This document shows, in pieces, positions 1-8,329 of a stretch of 64,000 nt of DNA. Positions within the stretch are counted from its first letter, which is position 1. The number at the start of each line of letters is the position of its first letter. Made by a program: the position numbers and the translations under genes. Origin of the DNA: Pseudorhodobacter antarcticus (GTDB lineage Bacteria > Pseudomonadota > Alphaproteobacteria > Rhodobacterales > Rhodobacteraceae); contig CAMAQR010000003.1 in NCBI GenBank assembly GCA_945860375.1, forward strand, positions 1 to 64,000, read 5' to 3'. A model generated the notes under the pieces. It was not told where the DNA came from and did no database searches. It was given only the letters and a program-made list of their open reading frames with translations.

Positions 1-102
1 TGGTTCGTCGGCAAAAGCGGCTCGATCGCTGCCCAAGCCCGGTCTGAAAGCCAAAATCCTGCCGACACTGCACACCTCTCCCGCATCACAAGGAAGAGTG
101 AA

Positions 103-342
103 TCAGACAAGGCAAAATTGATCAATAGGTTGATTGGGTTTTGACCCTACGCCTCGCAGGTGTCCGGCGCCCGGCGCCACGACCACCCCGAGCTTGCGCA
201 AAAGGCCGATCTGTTCACCCTCCACCCTGTCACTTCCCGATACCGTCCAGCCTGCACCAAGGTAAAGCCGGGCAAGGGCGCTCATCCCAGTCCCGCCGAT
301 TCCGACCAGATGCGCGCGCTTTGCCGCCTCAGCCGGCATCAT
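103..342 (-). pseudogene. 5' fragment of a MurC-like Mur ligase
   Basis: Starting at the ATG at 342 on the minus strand, about 50 residues match the N-terminal Rossmann domain of UDP-N-acetylmuramate--L-alanine ligase: the nucleotide-binding loop GIGGTGMSALARL is followed by GWTVSGSD. After about residue 50 similarity stops, and the frame ends at 103 after about 79 residues, where a full MurC has about 450-480. The central ATP-binding and C-terminal domains are absent, so no ligase activity is possible. The start overlaps the end of the upstream ydcF-like gene by 14 bp, which suggests an original two-gene operon. Such ydcF/Mur-ligase pairs would be an accessory peptidoglycan module. The break point probably marks a deletion or insertion. 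I see nothing recognisable between bases 1 and 102. Confidence 0.6.
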
Positions 343-964
343 GCGGCCCTGAAATCCTGATGTCACCCTTTTGCGCGTATTCCCCGATCCGACGCAGTTC
401 ACCCATGACGCGCGTCTGCCCGACCTGACTGTGCCACCAAGTGTCGGCTTGAATGTCCAACGGATCATTCGGGCAATGCACCGAAATCGACCTGCCGGCT
501 GGCAGATGCGTCTGTGCCGTCAAGAGCGCCCGACGGGAATGGAGTGGCTTGCAGCAAATTGCAACGGTGCCGATCCCGGACCAGCTGATGTGCTTTTCGA
601 TAAGCCGCGCGGAAAAAACAATGTTTTCCAATGTGTTTGTCGCATCAGGCTCAATCAGGATATGCTTTTCGGGCACACCGTTTGAGAGCAACAGGTCGAG
701 ATGAACGTGCCACTCGGGCGCCTCTCCGGCTGCCCCGCGCCCAAGACCTGACACAACGATCAATTTTGTTAATCCGCTGTGGTACAGCTCGATCGCGGGT
801 TTTGATGCGGTTGGGTTGGGGCTGCACAGGACCAAAGCCAAATCCACTGCGCGCGGCGGTGACTGGATAAAAATCAGGTCCGTGATCCTACGGACACTCT
901 CTTCAACCGGAACTGAAAAATCTGGACTGGCTGACATTGGTGTGAAATTCCCCAAAAACCTCAT
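329..964 (-). CDS. YdcF/ElyC-family (DUF218) protein
   Basis: A 211-residue protein with the DUF218 (YdcF/SanA/ElyC) fold. Visible landmarks are the first strand with ALVLCSPNP at about residue 43, the LIVVSGLGRG strand/loop at about 68, ILIEPDATNTLENI with the conserved Glu-x-x-x-x-Asn-Thr-x-Glu pattern at about 101, and a later strand leading to RRALLTAQTHLP. The family is linked to envelope and lipid-carrier homeostasis but its reaction is not well defined. The N-terminal membrane segment of ElyC/SanA is absent, so this copy should be cytosolic. The ATG at 964 is used; an internal ATG at 937 is an alternative, and neither has a good ribosome-binding site. Its operon partner, the MurC-like gene, is truncated, so this gene may be a relic. 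Confidence 0.7.
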   Translation of the reverse strand: MRFLGNFTPMSASPDFSVPVEESVRRITDLIFIQSPPRAVDLALVLCSPNPTASKPAIELYHSGLTKLIVVSGLGRGAAGEAPEWHVHLDLLLSNGVPEKHILIEPDATNTLENIVFSARLIEKHISWSGIGTVAICCKPLHSRRALLTAQTHLPAGRSISVHCPNDPLDIQADTWWHSQVGQTRVMGELRRIGEYAQKGDIRISGPHDAG

Positions 965-1259
965 GGAATATATTCAAGTATAACAGCACGAGCCAGTCAC
1001 CTTGTGGATGCCATCATGTATCTTTAGAGCAGAAGACGTTCTTTTGATAAGCGATTGGAAATTTTCTATTCAGACTTTTTTAGGTGGAATCATGTGGCTA
1101 GGGTCAAGACCCGTTCTCGTGTCATGGCCAGACCATGACGGTTGCGGCCAACGCAGCGGAAGGCGATCGAGGCTTGGGGCGTGGTGTGGCTGGCCAAGAA
1201 GATCGCCGCCATTTTGGTTGCGGGCCTGCTTGTTCAACGCGCCACAACGGGCAGGCTGA
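965..1259. other. Intergenic debris without a recognisable gene
   Basis: This stretch carries short open frames on both strands but none shows a recognisable domain, a proper ribosome-binding site or convincing codon use. The first 100 bases upstream of the ydcF-like gene are AT-richer than the surroundings and probably hold its promoter. The rest looks like remnants of rearranged sequence and may belong to a decayed mobile element, which I could not identify. Confidence 0.4.
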
Positions 1260-1526
1260 TCAAAGGATCATCGTCCAAAGACACTACGGTTCCAGTGTCA
1301 GGTAACGGGTGCGCTGGACGGCCCAATCCTCGTTCTGTTTCAGCAGCAACGCGGCGACGCTTGGAAGGCCAAACGCCTCGTCGCCCCGCTGCACAAGATC
1401 GCTGATCTGGAAACCGACGACGATGGCGACGTGATCCTTGGGGCCGGTGCGAACGGCCGCAACGATCTCATGTCGCGCATCGCGGCCTTCCTTGCCGACC
1501 ATGACCAGTCGGAAGAACAGCCATGA
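1260..1526 (+). pseudogene. 5'-truncated ORF of unknown function
   Basis: An open frame without a start codon ends at the TGA at 1524-1526. Its last about 70 codons look genuinely coding: GALDGPILVLFQQQ, then an acidic ADLETDDDGD stretch and an amphipathic DLMSRIAAFLADHD tail. I do not recognise the family. An ATG at 1523 overlaps the stop in the ATGA arrangement typical of operons in this window and opens a second frame of 61 codons that ends without a recognisable domain at 1708. The pair looks like the remains of a two-gene unit interrupted on both sides. Confidence that the first was once a real gene is modest. Confidence 0.3.
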
Positions 1527-1673
1527 CCAGATGGCCTGAAACCCGGATCATCATCCTGACCGCCGATGCCCAGCGCCCCGACAACAACGCCGTGCCGTTG
1601 CCCAAGGGTTTGGCCGGTGCAGTGCCGCAGCGCTCTACCCTGACAGGTGTTGGTTTGAGGTCTGAGAAATCAA

Positions 1674-1701
1674 TTGCAACAAGGTGCGACATTGCTACTA
1701 T
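1674..1701 (+). promoter_or_regulatory. Candidate sigma-70 promoter of the TMADH-mttB operon
   Basis: TTGCAA at 1674-1679 and TACTAT at 1696-1701 are separated by 16 bp and lie 36 bp upstream of the first gene of the operon. The -10 match is weak (4 of 6), so this is a suggestion only. Confidence 0.25.
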
Positions 1702-1737
1702 ACATTAGTTCAGTAAGGAATCGATTGAGGATGAGGC

Positions 1738-3807
1738 ATGCCGGGTGACCCACGCTTTGACATACTTTTTGAACCGGTCAGGATCGGGCCGAAGCTGGCG
1801 CGCAACCGGTTCTTTCAGGTGCCGCATGCCTCGGGCATGACCAATGCCGCGCCGCATGTGCGCGCAGCGTTCCGCGAGACAAAGGCCGAAGGCGGCTGGG
1901 CGGTGGTATCGACCGGGGCCTGCTCGGTGCATCCAAGCTCGGACGACAGCCCATTTCCGTTTGCCAGCCTTTGGGACGAGGCCGACCTGCGCAGCCATGC
2001 CCTGATGACCGAAGCCGTGCACCGCCACGGGTCACTTGCGGCGGTGGAGTTGTGGCATGGCGGCGCTGCGGCCGTGAACCGGACCACCCGGGATGCGCCC
2101 CTGTCGCCCTCTGGCGTTCCATGGATGGCGACGCATGTGCCCTTCATGTCTTCGGCCCGGCCGAGGGTGATGGACGCCACCGACATCCGCGAGCTGATCC
2201 GCTGGCATGCTGACGCGGCGGTGCTGGCGGAACGGGCGGGGTTCGATATCCTCTATGTCTATGCCGGGATGGGGTATCTGCCGTATCAGTTCCTGATGTC
2301 GGACTATAACCAGCGCACGGATGCCTATGGCGGGTCGGTTCGCAACCGGGTGCGGCTGGTGGAAGAGTTGATCGATGCGGTGCGCGAGGCGACGGGCGGG
2401 CGCTGTGCGGTGGCGCTGCGGATTTCGATGCAGGAGTTGCGGGCCAGACCCTCCGAGGTGGCACCGACCGAGGCGCATGAGGTGATCGGCTATCTGAAGG
2501 ACGCGCCAGACCTTTTTGATGTCAAGATGGACTATTCCGCGTTTGACTGCGCAGCCAGCCGGTACACACCCGAAGGCAGCCATGAGGCGGTGGTGGATTT
2601 CCTGAAAACCGTGACCGACAAGCCGGTGGTGGGTGTCGGCCGATTCACCAGCCCGGACACGATGGTGTCGATGATCAAGCGCGGGGTGCTGGATTTCATC
2701 GGCGGGGCGCGGCCGTCGATCGCCGATCCGTTCCTGCCGAAGAAGATCCAGGAAGGCCGGGTCGAGGACATACGGGAATGCATCGGCTGCAATCTGTGCA
2801 TTTCAAGCTGGCACGACGGGGTCTGGGTGCGCTGCACGCAAAACCCGACGGCGGGCGAAGAGTGGCGGCGGGGCTGGCATCCAGAGGTCGTGCGGAAGGA
2901 TGGCGCGGGTTCGGTGCTGGTCGTGGGCGCTGGTCCCGCAGGGCTGGAGGCGGCGCTGACACTGGCGCGACGCGGGCATCAGGTGGCATTGGCAGACCGC
3001 GCGCGGGAGTTTGGCGGGCGTTTGCGCTGGGAAAGCCGGTTGCCGGGGTTGGGGCAGTGGCACCGGGTGGTGGATTACCGGATGGGGCAGTTGCGCAAGC
3101 TGCCAAACGTGTCGCTTTACCCCGAAAGCGAGCTGTCGGCGGCAGACGTGCGGGAGTTCGCGGCGGATCATGTGGTGATCGCCACCGGCGCGCGCTGGTT
3201 GCCGCATCTTTGCGGGGCGAACGAGCTGCCTGCCGGGCCTTTGGTCGCGCCACGGGTCTACACGCCGGATGATCTGGCCGCCGGCGTCGTGCCGGAAGGA
3301 CCGGTCGCGGTGTTCGACTATGACAGCTACTACCTTGGGTCGGCGGTGGCAGAGCAGTTGGCGGGGCAGGGGTTGGCGGTGACCTACATCACCACTGCGG
3401 GGGCGGCGGCGGCATGGGGGTTCATGACCAACGAGCAGCCTTTGGTGCATCAGTCCTTTGCGGAGAAGGGGATCACTCTGCGGACGCTTGAGGTGGTGAC
3501 GGGCTTTGATGGCGAGGAGTTGCGGCTGGCGCAGATTTTCAGCAGCGAGGAGCGCCGGATCGCGGTGCGGTCGCTGGTGATCGTCGGCTACCGGGCTGGG
3601 GGGAGTGCGCTGCACGAAGCGCTGGCGGTGGACGCGCTGCCGGGGCGGCTTCACCTGACGGGGGATGCCAATGCGCCCGGGGCCATCGTCCATGCCGTCT
3701 ATCAGGGGCATAAGACGGCGCGGGATCTGGGGGTTGCGAACGTCATGGTGCGGCGGGATGCGCCCTTTGCCGCGCGCGATTTTCAAATGCCGGAGGCCGC
3801 GGAATGA
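1738..3807 (+). CDS. TMADH/DgcA-type FMN, 4Fe-4S and FAD-domain oxidoreductase (paralogue 1)
   Basis: A 689-residue member of the trimethylamine dehydrogenase/old-yellow-enzyme family. Residues 1 to about 340 form the FMN TIM barrel (DPRFDILFEPVRIGP start, GRFTSPDTM and GGARPSIADPFLP near its end). A Cys motif follows at residues 348, 351, 354 and 366, with exactly the C-x2-C-x2-C-x11-C spacing of the TMADH 4Fe-4S site. After that come a dinucleotide-binding loop (VVGAGPAGLEAA, about 397) and a C-terminal nucleotide-binding domain. Known relatives oxidatively demethylate tri/dimethylamine, dimethylglycine or N-methylproline, so an N-demethylase role is inferred; the substrate is unknown. The ATG is preceded by GAGGATGAGG. 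It is the first gene of the operon and overlaps mttB by ATGA. A paralogue lies at 17794-19863. Confidence 0.85.
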   Translation: MPGDPRFDILFEPVRIGPKLARNRFFQVPHASGMTNAAPHVRAAFRETKAEGGWAVVSTGACSVHPSSDDSPFPFASLWDEADLRSHALMTEAVHRHGSLAAVELWHGGAAAVNRTTRDAPLSPSGVPWMATHVPFMSSARPRVMDATDIRELIRWHADAAVLAERAGFDILYVYAGMGYLPYQFLMSDYNQRTDAYGGSVRNRVRLVEELIDAVREATGGRCAVALRISMQELRARPSEVAPTEAHEVIGYLKDAPDLFDVKMDYSAFDCAASRYTPEGSHEAVVDFLKTVTDKPVVGVGRFTSPDTMVSMIKRGVLDFIGGARPSIADPFLPKKIQEGRVEDIRECIGCNLCISSWHDGVWVRCTQNPTAGEEWRRGWHPEVVRKDGAGSVLVVGAGPAGLEAALTLARRGHQVALADRAREFGGRLRWESRLPGLGQWHRVVDYRMGQLRKLPNVSLYPESELSAADVREFAADHVVIATGARWLPHLCGANELPAGPLVAPRVYTPDDLAAGVVPEGPVAVFDYDSYYLGSAVAEQLAGQGLAVTYITTAGAAAAWGFMTNEQPLVHQSFAEKGITLRTLEVVTGFDGEELRLAQIFSSEERRIAVRSLVIVGYRAGGSALHEALAVDALPGRLHLTGDANAPGAIVHAVYQGHKTARDLGVANVMVRRDAPFAARDFQMPEAAE

Positions 3808-5327
3808 CCCGGGCCGAGGGGCGCAGACGGCAGGCTGACCGGGCGGTCGGCGGGGTGCCGCAGCGGCCCTGGGGCCAAGTGGAGCGGCAGATGCCGCCGG
3901 TGAAGGTAATCAGCGACGATCAGGTGGCGGCGATCCATGTGGCCGCGCTGGAGGTGCTGGCACGGCAGGGGATGCGGGTGCTGCATCCCGCGGCGCGCGC
4001 GTTGTTCGCGGCCGCAGGCGCGGATGTGCAGGGCGAGACGGTGCGGCTGGATGCTGGCCTTCTGGCAGCGCAGCTGGCGACAGTGCCTGCGACGTTCACG
4101 CTTGAGGCGCGCAATCCGGCGCGGAACCTGAAGGTCGGTGGCGGGTGGTGCGTCTATGGGGCCGTCGGTGGCCCGGCTTACGTGATGTGCAACGACAAGG
4201 GCCGCCGCAATGGCACTTTCGTCGAGATGTGCGATTACCTGCGGCTGATCCAGGCGCTTAACGTGATCCATCAAGAGGGCGGCGGGCCGTTCGAGCCGCT
4301 GGACCTGGCCGCGAATACCCGGCATCTGGACATCTACCACGCGCAAATCCGGCTGGTGGACAAAAGCTGGCAGACCCAGACGCTTGGCCACGCCCGCACG
4401 ATGGACGGGATCGAGATGGCTGCGATCATGCTTGGGACGACGGCGGAGGGGTTGTGTGATCGGCCGGTGCTCTTGGGGATCATCAACACCAATTCGCCGC
4501 TGCAACTGGATGTACCGATGGCCGAAGGGCTGATCGCGATGGCCGCGCACGGGCAAGTGAACGTGATCACCCCGTTCACCTTGGCGGGGGCGATGGCTCC
4601 GGTGACGCTGGCGGGGGCGCTGGTGCTGCAGCATGCCGAGGCGATGGCGGGGATTGTCCTTACCCAGATCGTTCGGCCGGGGGTGCCTGTGATGTATGGC
4701 GGCTTTACCTCTAACGTCGACATGCGGTCCGGCTCGCCTGCGTTCGGGACGCCGGAATATGCCAAGGCCGCGCAGGTGTCGGGGCAGCTTGCGCGCCATA
4801 TCGGGGTGCCGTTCCGGTCATCCAACGTGACCGCAGCCAACGAGGTGGATGCGCAGGCGGCCTACGAGTCGCAGATGGCGCTCTGGGGCGCGCTGACGGG
4901 TGGCGCGCATTTGCTGAACCACGCGGCGGGGTGGCTGCATGGCGGGTTGACGGCGAGTTTTGAGAAGCTGATCCTTGATGCCGAGATGCTGCAGATGATG
5001 GACGCCTATTTCGAGCCGATGGCGACCGACCAAGATTCGCTGGCCTTGGATGCCATCCTTGAGGCTGGGGCGGGCGGGCATTTCTTCGGCACGGCGCATA
5101 CGATGGCGCGGTACGAGACGGCGTTCCATACACCGATGCTGTCGAACTGGGACAACCATCCAAACTGGCTGCTCAAAGGCAGCGTCGATGCGCGGGCTCG
5201 GGCCAACACGGTCTGGAAGGAGTTGCTGGCGGCGCATGTTGACCCCGCGCTGGACCCAGCGGTGGATGAGGCGCTGACCGCTTATGTGACCCGCCGCAAG
5301 GCCGAAGGTGGAGCGCCGATGAACTGA
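3804..5327 (+). CDS. MttB-family (non-pyrrolysine) methyltransferase
   Basis: A 507-residue protein of the trimethylamine:corrinoid methyltransferase (MttB/COG5598) family, judged by its length, the N-terminal LEVLARQGMRVLHP region, the central PVLLGIINTNSPLQLD segment and the C-terminal GTAHTMARYETAFHTPML segment. The reading frame is continuous with no internal amber codon, so it belongs to the large non-pyrrolysine branch. Characterised members of that branch (for example MtgB) transfer a methyl group from betaine-type quaternary amines to a corrinoid protein. No corrinoid protein or second methyltransferase is encoded in the window. The gene overlaps the upstream flavoprotein (ATGA) and the downstream hydrolase (TGATG), so the three are translationally coupled. 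A methyl acceptor must be supplied elsewhere, or the protein has another role. Confidence 0.85.
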   Translation: MTRAEGRRRQADRAVGGVPQRPWGQVERQMPPVKVISDDQVAAIHVAALEVLARQGMRVLHPAARALFAAAGADVQGETVRLDAGLLAAQLATVPATFTLEARNPARNLKVGGGWCVYGAVGGPAYVMCNDKGRRNGTFVEMCDYLRLIQALNVIHQEGGGPFEPLDLAANTRHLDIYHAQIRLVDKSWQTQTLGHARTMDGIEMAAIMLGTTAEGLCDRPVLLGIINTNSPLQLDVPMAEGLIAMAAHGQVNVITPFTLAGAMAPVTLAGALVLQHAEAMAGIVLTQIVRPGVPVMYGGFTSNVDMRSGSPAFGTPEYAKAAQVSGQLARHIGVPFRSSNVTAANEVDAQAAYESQMALWGALTGGAHLLNHAAGWLHGGLTASFEKLILDAEMLQMMDAYFEPMATDQDSLALDAILEAGAGGHFFGTAHTMARYETAFHTPMLSNWDNHPNWLLKGSVDARARANTVWKELLAAHVDPALDPAVDEALTAYVTRRKAEGGAPMN

Positions 5328-7357
5328 TGGGCAAAGCAATTCATACCAAGACCGAGTATCCCTTCGACCTGATCGAGGAGGAGAATATTTGGGTCCCCCT
5401 GCCCGACGGAACCCGTCTGGCCGGTCGGCTCTGGCGACCCGAGGGGGCCGGGCGCGTGCCGCTGATCCTGGAATACCTGCCATACCGCAAGCGTGACGGG
5501 ACCCGCGCCCGGGATGAGAAGATGCACCGTTACCTTGCGCGGCACGGCTATGCCTGCCTGCGGTTGGACATTCGCGGCACCGGTGACAGCGAGGGCGTAC
5601 TGCATGACGAATACAGCGAGCAAGAGCAGTTGGACGGTGTCGATGCCATAGCTTGGCTGGCCGCGCAGGAGTGGTGCGACGAGCAGGTGGCGATGTACGG
5701 CATCAGTTGGGGCGGCTTCAACGGGCTGCAGATCGCTGCGCGCCAGCCGCCTGCGCTGAAAACGATCATCACCGTCGGCTCCACCGATGACCGCTATGCG
5801 ACCGACATCCATTGGGTCGGCGGGTGCCTGTCGAAGGACAATTTCGATTGGTCTTCGACCATGTTCGCGATGCAGGACTTGCCGCCCGATCCGGCGATTG
5901 TGGGCGAGGCATGGCGCGACATGTGGGCCGCGCGAATGGAGGTCAACCGGCCGTGGATCCTGCACTGGCTGGAGCATCAGTCGAGGGATGACTATTGGCG
6001 GCAGGGGTCGGTCTGCGAGGACCTCTCGAAGATCACCATTCCAGTCTATGCAGTGTCGGGGTGGGCGGACAATTACTCCGAAGCGGTGCCGCGGTTGCTG
6101 GCGGGCCTCTCGGGGCCGCGCCTTGGGCTGATCGGGCCGTGGGCGCATTCCTTCCCGCATTCGGTCACGGTCGAACCCGCAATCGGTTGGCTGCAAGAGG
6201 TGCTGCGCTGGTGCGACCATTGGTTGAAGGGGTGCGACACTGGGATCATGGATGAGCCGATGCTGCGGGCCTGGATGCAAGATCATGTCCCGCCGCAAAC
6301 CTGCTACCACGAACGACCGGGGCGCTGGGTTGGTGAGGAGGTCTGGCCTTCACCGCGCATCCAGACGCAACAGTTGGCGCTGGGCGCAAACGGTCGGCTG
6401 GGTGGGGAAGGCGCGGGAACCGCAAGCATCTGCTCGCCACTTTGGGTGGGGCTGACGGCGGGAGAAGTCGGGCGGTATGGCGATGACGCGGAGTGGGCGA
6501 CGGACCAGCGGGAGGATGACGGCGGGTCGCTGGTCTTTGTCTCCGAGCCCCTGAGCGAACCGCTGGAAATCCTTGGTGCGCCGCAACTCACCTTGCGTTT
6601 TGCCAGTGACAAGCCCTTTGCGCTGGTGTCGGTTCGGGTCAATGATGTGGCACCGTCGGGCGCCTCGACGCGGGTGGCGATAGGGCACTTGAACCTTTGC
6701 CACCGGCATGGGCATGGCAGCCCGCAGGCGCTTGTGCCGGGGCGGTTGGAGACCGCGGTGGTCGATCTGGACGACATTGCGCACCGCTTTGCGGCGGGGC
6801 ATCGGATGGCGGTGTCGATCTCGACCGTCTACTGGCCGATTGCCTGGCCCTCGCCGGAGCTTGCGACGTTGACGGTGCATCTGGGCGAGAGCGCTTTGGA
6901 GCTGCCGGTGCGCCCGCAGCGCCCCGAGGATGCTGCCTTGCGTGCCTTCAACCCGCCAGAGGAGGCGAAGGCCGACCCACAGCACGAACTGCCGCCAAAT
7001 CCGGCGGCTGCGGTGATCCGCCGGACCGTCACGCGGGACCTGCTGAGTGGCGAGAGTGTCGTGGACTTCCCGCGCTGGATCTATGCGACCGAAATGCCTG
7101 CCATCGGCCAGACGCATCGCGGCACCGGCATTGCGCGCTACCGGATCACTGACGGCGACCCGCTGAGTGCCCGCTGCGAAACGCGCTATACGGTGCAGAT
7201 CGAGCGACCGGATGGGATGTTCACACATGAAAGCGAAGGATCGCTGTCGTGTGATGCCACGCATTTCATCGTGACCATGAAACTGCGCATCACCGAAAAC
7301 GGCGCAGAGGTCTTCGCCCGCGACTGGCACGAAAGGATACCGCGTGACCATATCTGA
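5327..7357 (+). CDS. CocE/NonD-family alpha/beta hydrolase
   Basis: A 676-residue serine hydrolase of the cocaine esterase / X-Pro dipeptidyl-peptidase (S15) family. The nucleophile elbow GISWGG places Ser127, with Asp248 in SGWADN and His274 in GPWAHS, a complete triad in the usual order. An alpha/beta hydrolase with helical cap occupies about residues 1-310 and a jelly-roll domain about 330-560, beginning near PLSEPLEILGAP. The last about 110 residues extend beyond the 574-residue Rhodococcus CocE. There is no signal peptide, so it should act in the cytoplasm on an imported ester or amide. It starts 1 bp inside the mttB stop and precedes the dpp-type transporter by 21 bp, so hydrolysis of the transported compound is the likely job. 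Confidence 0.85.
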   Translation: MGKAIHTKTEYPFDLIEEENIWVPLPDGTRLAGRLWRPEGAGRVPLILEYLPYRKRDGTRARDEKMHRYLARHGYACLRLDIRGTGDSEGVLHDEYSEQEQLDGVDAIAWLAAQEWCDEQVAMYGISWGGFNGLQIAARQPPALKTIITVGSTDDRYATDIHWVGGCLSKDNFDWSSTMFAMQDLPPDPAIVGEAWRDMWAARMEVNRPWILHWLEHQSRDDYWRQGSVCEDLSKITIPVYAVSGWADNYSEAVPRLLAGLSGPRLGLIGPWAHSFPHSVTVEPAIGWLQEVLRWCDHWLKGCDTGIMDEPMLRAWMQDHVPPQTCYHERPGRWVGEEVWPSPRIQTQQLALGANGRLGGEGAGTASICSPLWVGLTAGEVGRYGDDAEWATDQREDDGGSLVFVSEPLSEPLEILGAPQLTLRFASDKPFALVSVRVNDVAPSGASTRVAIGHLNLCHRHGHGSPQALVPGRLETAVVDLDDIAHRFAAGHRMAVSISTVYWPIAWPSPELATLTVHLGESALELPVRPQRPEDAALRAFNPPEEAKADPQHELPPNPAAAVIRRTVTRDLLSGESVVDFPRWIYATEMPAIGQTHRGTGIARYRITDGDPLSARCETRYTVQIERPDGMFTHESEGSLSCDATHFIVTMKLRITENGAEVFARDWHERIPRDHI

Positions 7358-7378
7358 CCGAACACAGGGCCAACGCTG

Positions 7379-8329
7379 ATGCTTGCTTATGCGATCCGGC
7401 GCTTGGGGCTTTCGCTCCTCATCCTGATCGTGGTGATGATTGCCATGTATGGCATGGTGTTTCTGGTGCCGGGCGACCCGGCCTCGTTGGCGCTGGGACC
7501 GCGCGCCACGCCGGAACTGAAAGAGGCGTTGAGGGAGAGAATGGGGCTCGATCAGCCGATCTTGACGCAGATACTGCTGTTCTTTGGCAATGTGTTGCAG
7601 GGCGACCTTGGCACCGACGTATGGTCGAAGCGCCCGGTGCTGGACCAGATTTTGGAGGTGTTTCCGAACACCCTGATCCTTGGCGTTGTGGCGCTGGGCT
7701 GGGCGCTGACGCTGGGTGTGCTGCTTGGCTGCGCTGCCGTCGTCTGGCGCGACACGGCGGTGGACCGGATGCTGGGTGTGCTGTCGGTCAGCGTGATCTC
7801 GGTGCCGTCCTTTGTGATCGCGATCTATGCGTTGATTGTGTTCGCGGTATGGCTGAACTGGATGCCCGCCATTGGCGCGGGCGAGGCTGGGGATCTTGGC
7901 AGCCAAGCCCGCGCGCTGGTGCTGCCGGCCTTTGCGCTGGGGCTGGGCTGGGTCGGGTACCTGGCCCGCCTGATCCGTGCCTCGATGCTCGAGGTGATGG
8001 AGGCGCCGCATATCCGCACCGCCCGCGCGTTTGGGATGCGCGAGCGCGACATCGTCTTTCGCCACGCGTTGCGGGTGGCCATCGTGCCGACGATTTCGGT
8101 GCTGGCGGTGGGGTTCGGCGGCATCCTGTCGAGCGCGGTCTTTGTCGAAAGCGTGTTTTCCCGGCCCGGCATCGGCACGCTGATCACTGCGGCGGTGGAA
8201 AAGCGCAACTATCCGGTGGTTATGGGCACGGTGCTGTTCATGACCGCGTTCTACCTGATGATCGTCACCGCCGCCGACCTGTTGATCGCGCGGCTGGACC
8301 CGAGGGTGCGTGATGTCCTTCGCAGTTGA
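7379..8329 (+). CDS. Dpp/Opp-type ABC transporter permease (DppB-like, system 1)
   Basis: A 316-residue inner-membrane permease with the DppB signature: a first transmembrane helix (RRLGLSLLILIVVMIAMYG), the VPGDPASLALGP periplasmic motif, a second half with five further hydrophobic segments, and the EAA-loop region RTARAFGMRERDIVFRHALR that docks on the ATPases. It pairs with the DppC-like permease whose start overlaps its last codons. Being between the hydrolase and dppC in one operon, it belongs to the uptake system serving that pathway. The start is the ATG at 7379. Confidence 0.9.
   Translation: MLAYAIRRLGLSLLILIVVMIAMYGMVFLVPGDPASLALGPRATPELKEALRERMGLDQPILTQILLFFGNVLQGDLGTDVWSKRPVLDQILEVFPNTLILGVVALGWALTLGVLLGCAAVVWRDTAVDRMLGVLSVSVISVPSFVIAIYALIVFAVWLNWMPAIGAGEAGDLGSQARALVLPAFALGLGWVGYLARLIRASMLEVMEAPHIRTARAFGMRERDIVFRHALRVAIVPTISVLAVGFGGILSSAVFVESVFSRPGIGTLITAAVEKRNYPVVMGTVLFMTAFYLMIVTAADLLIARLDPRVRDVLRS

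Noticed and set aside
3804..5327. Pyrrolysine (amber) codon inside the mttB-like gene
   Set aside because: The frame is continuous from start to stop without an internal TAG, and no pyl genes are seen.
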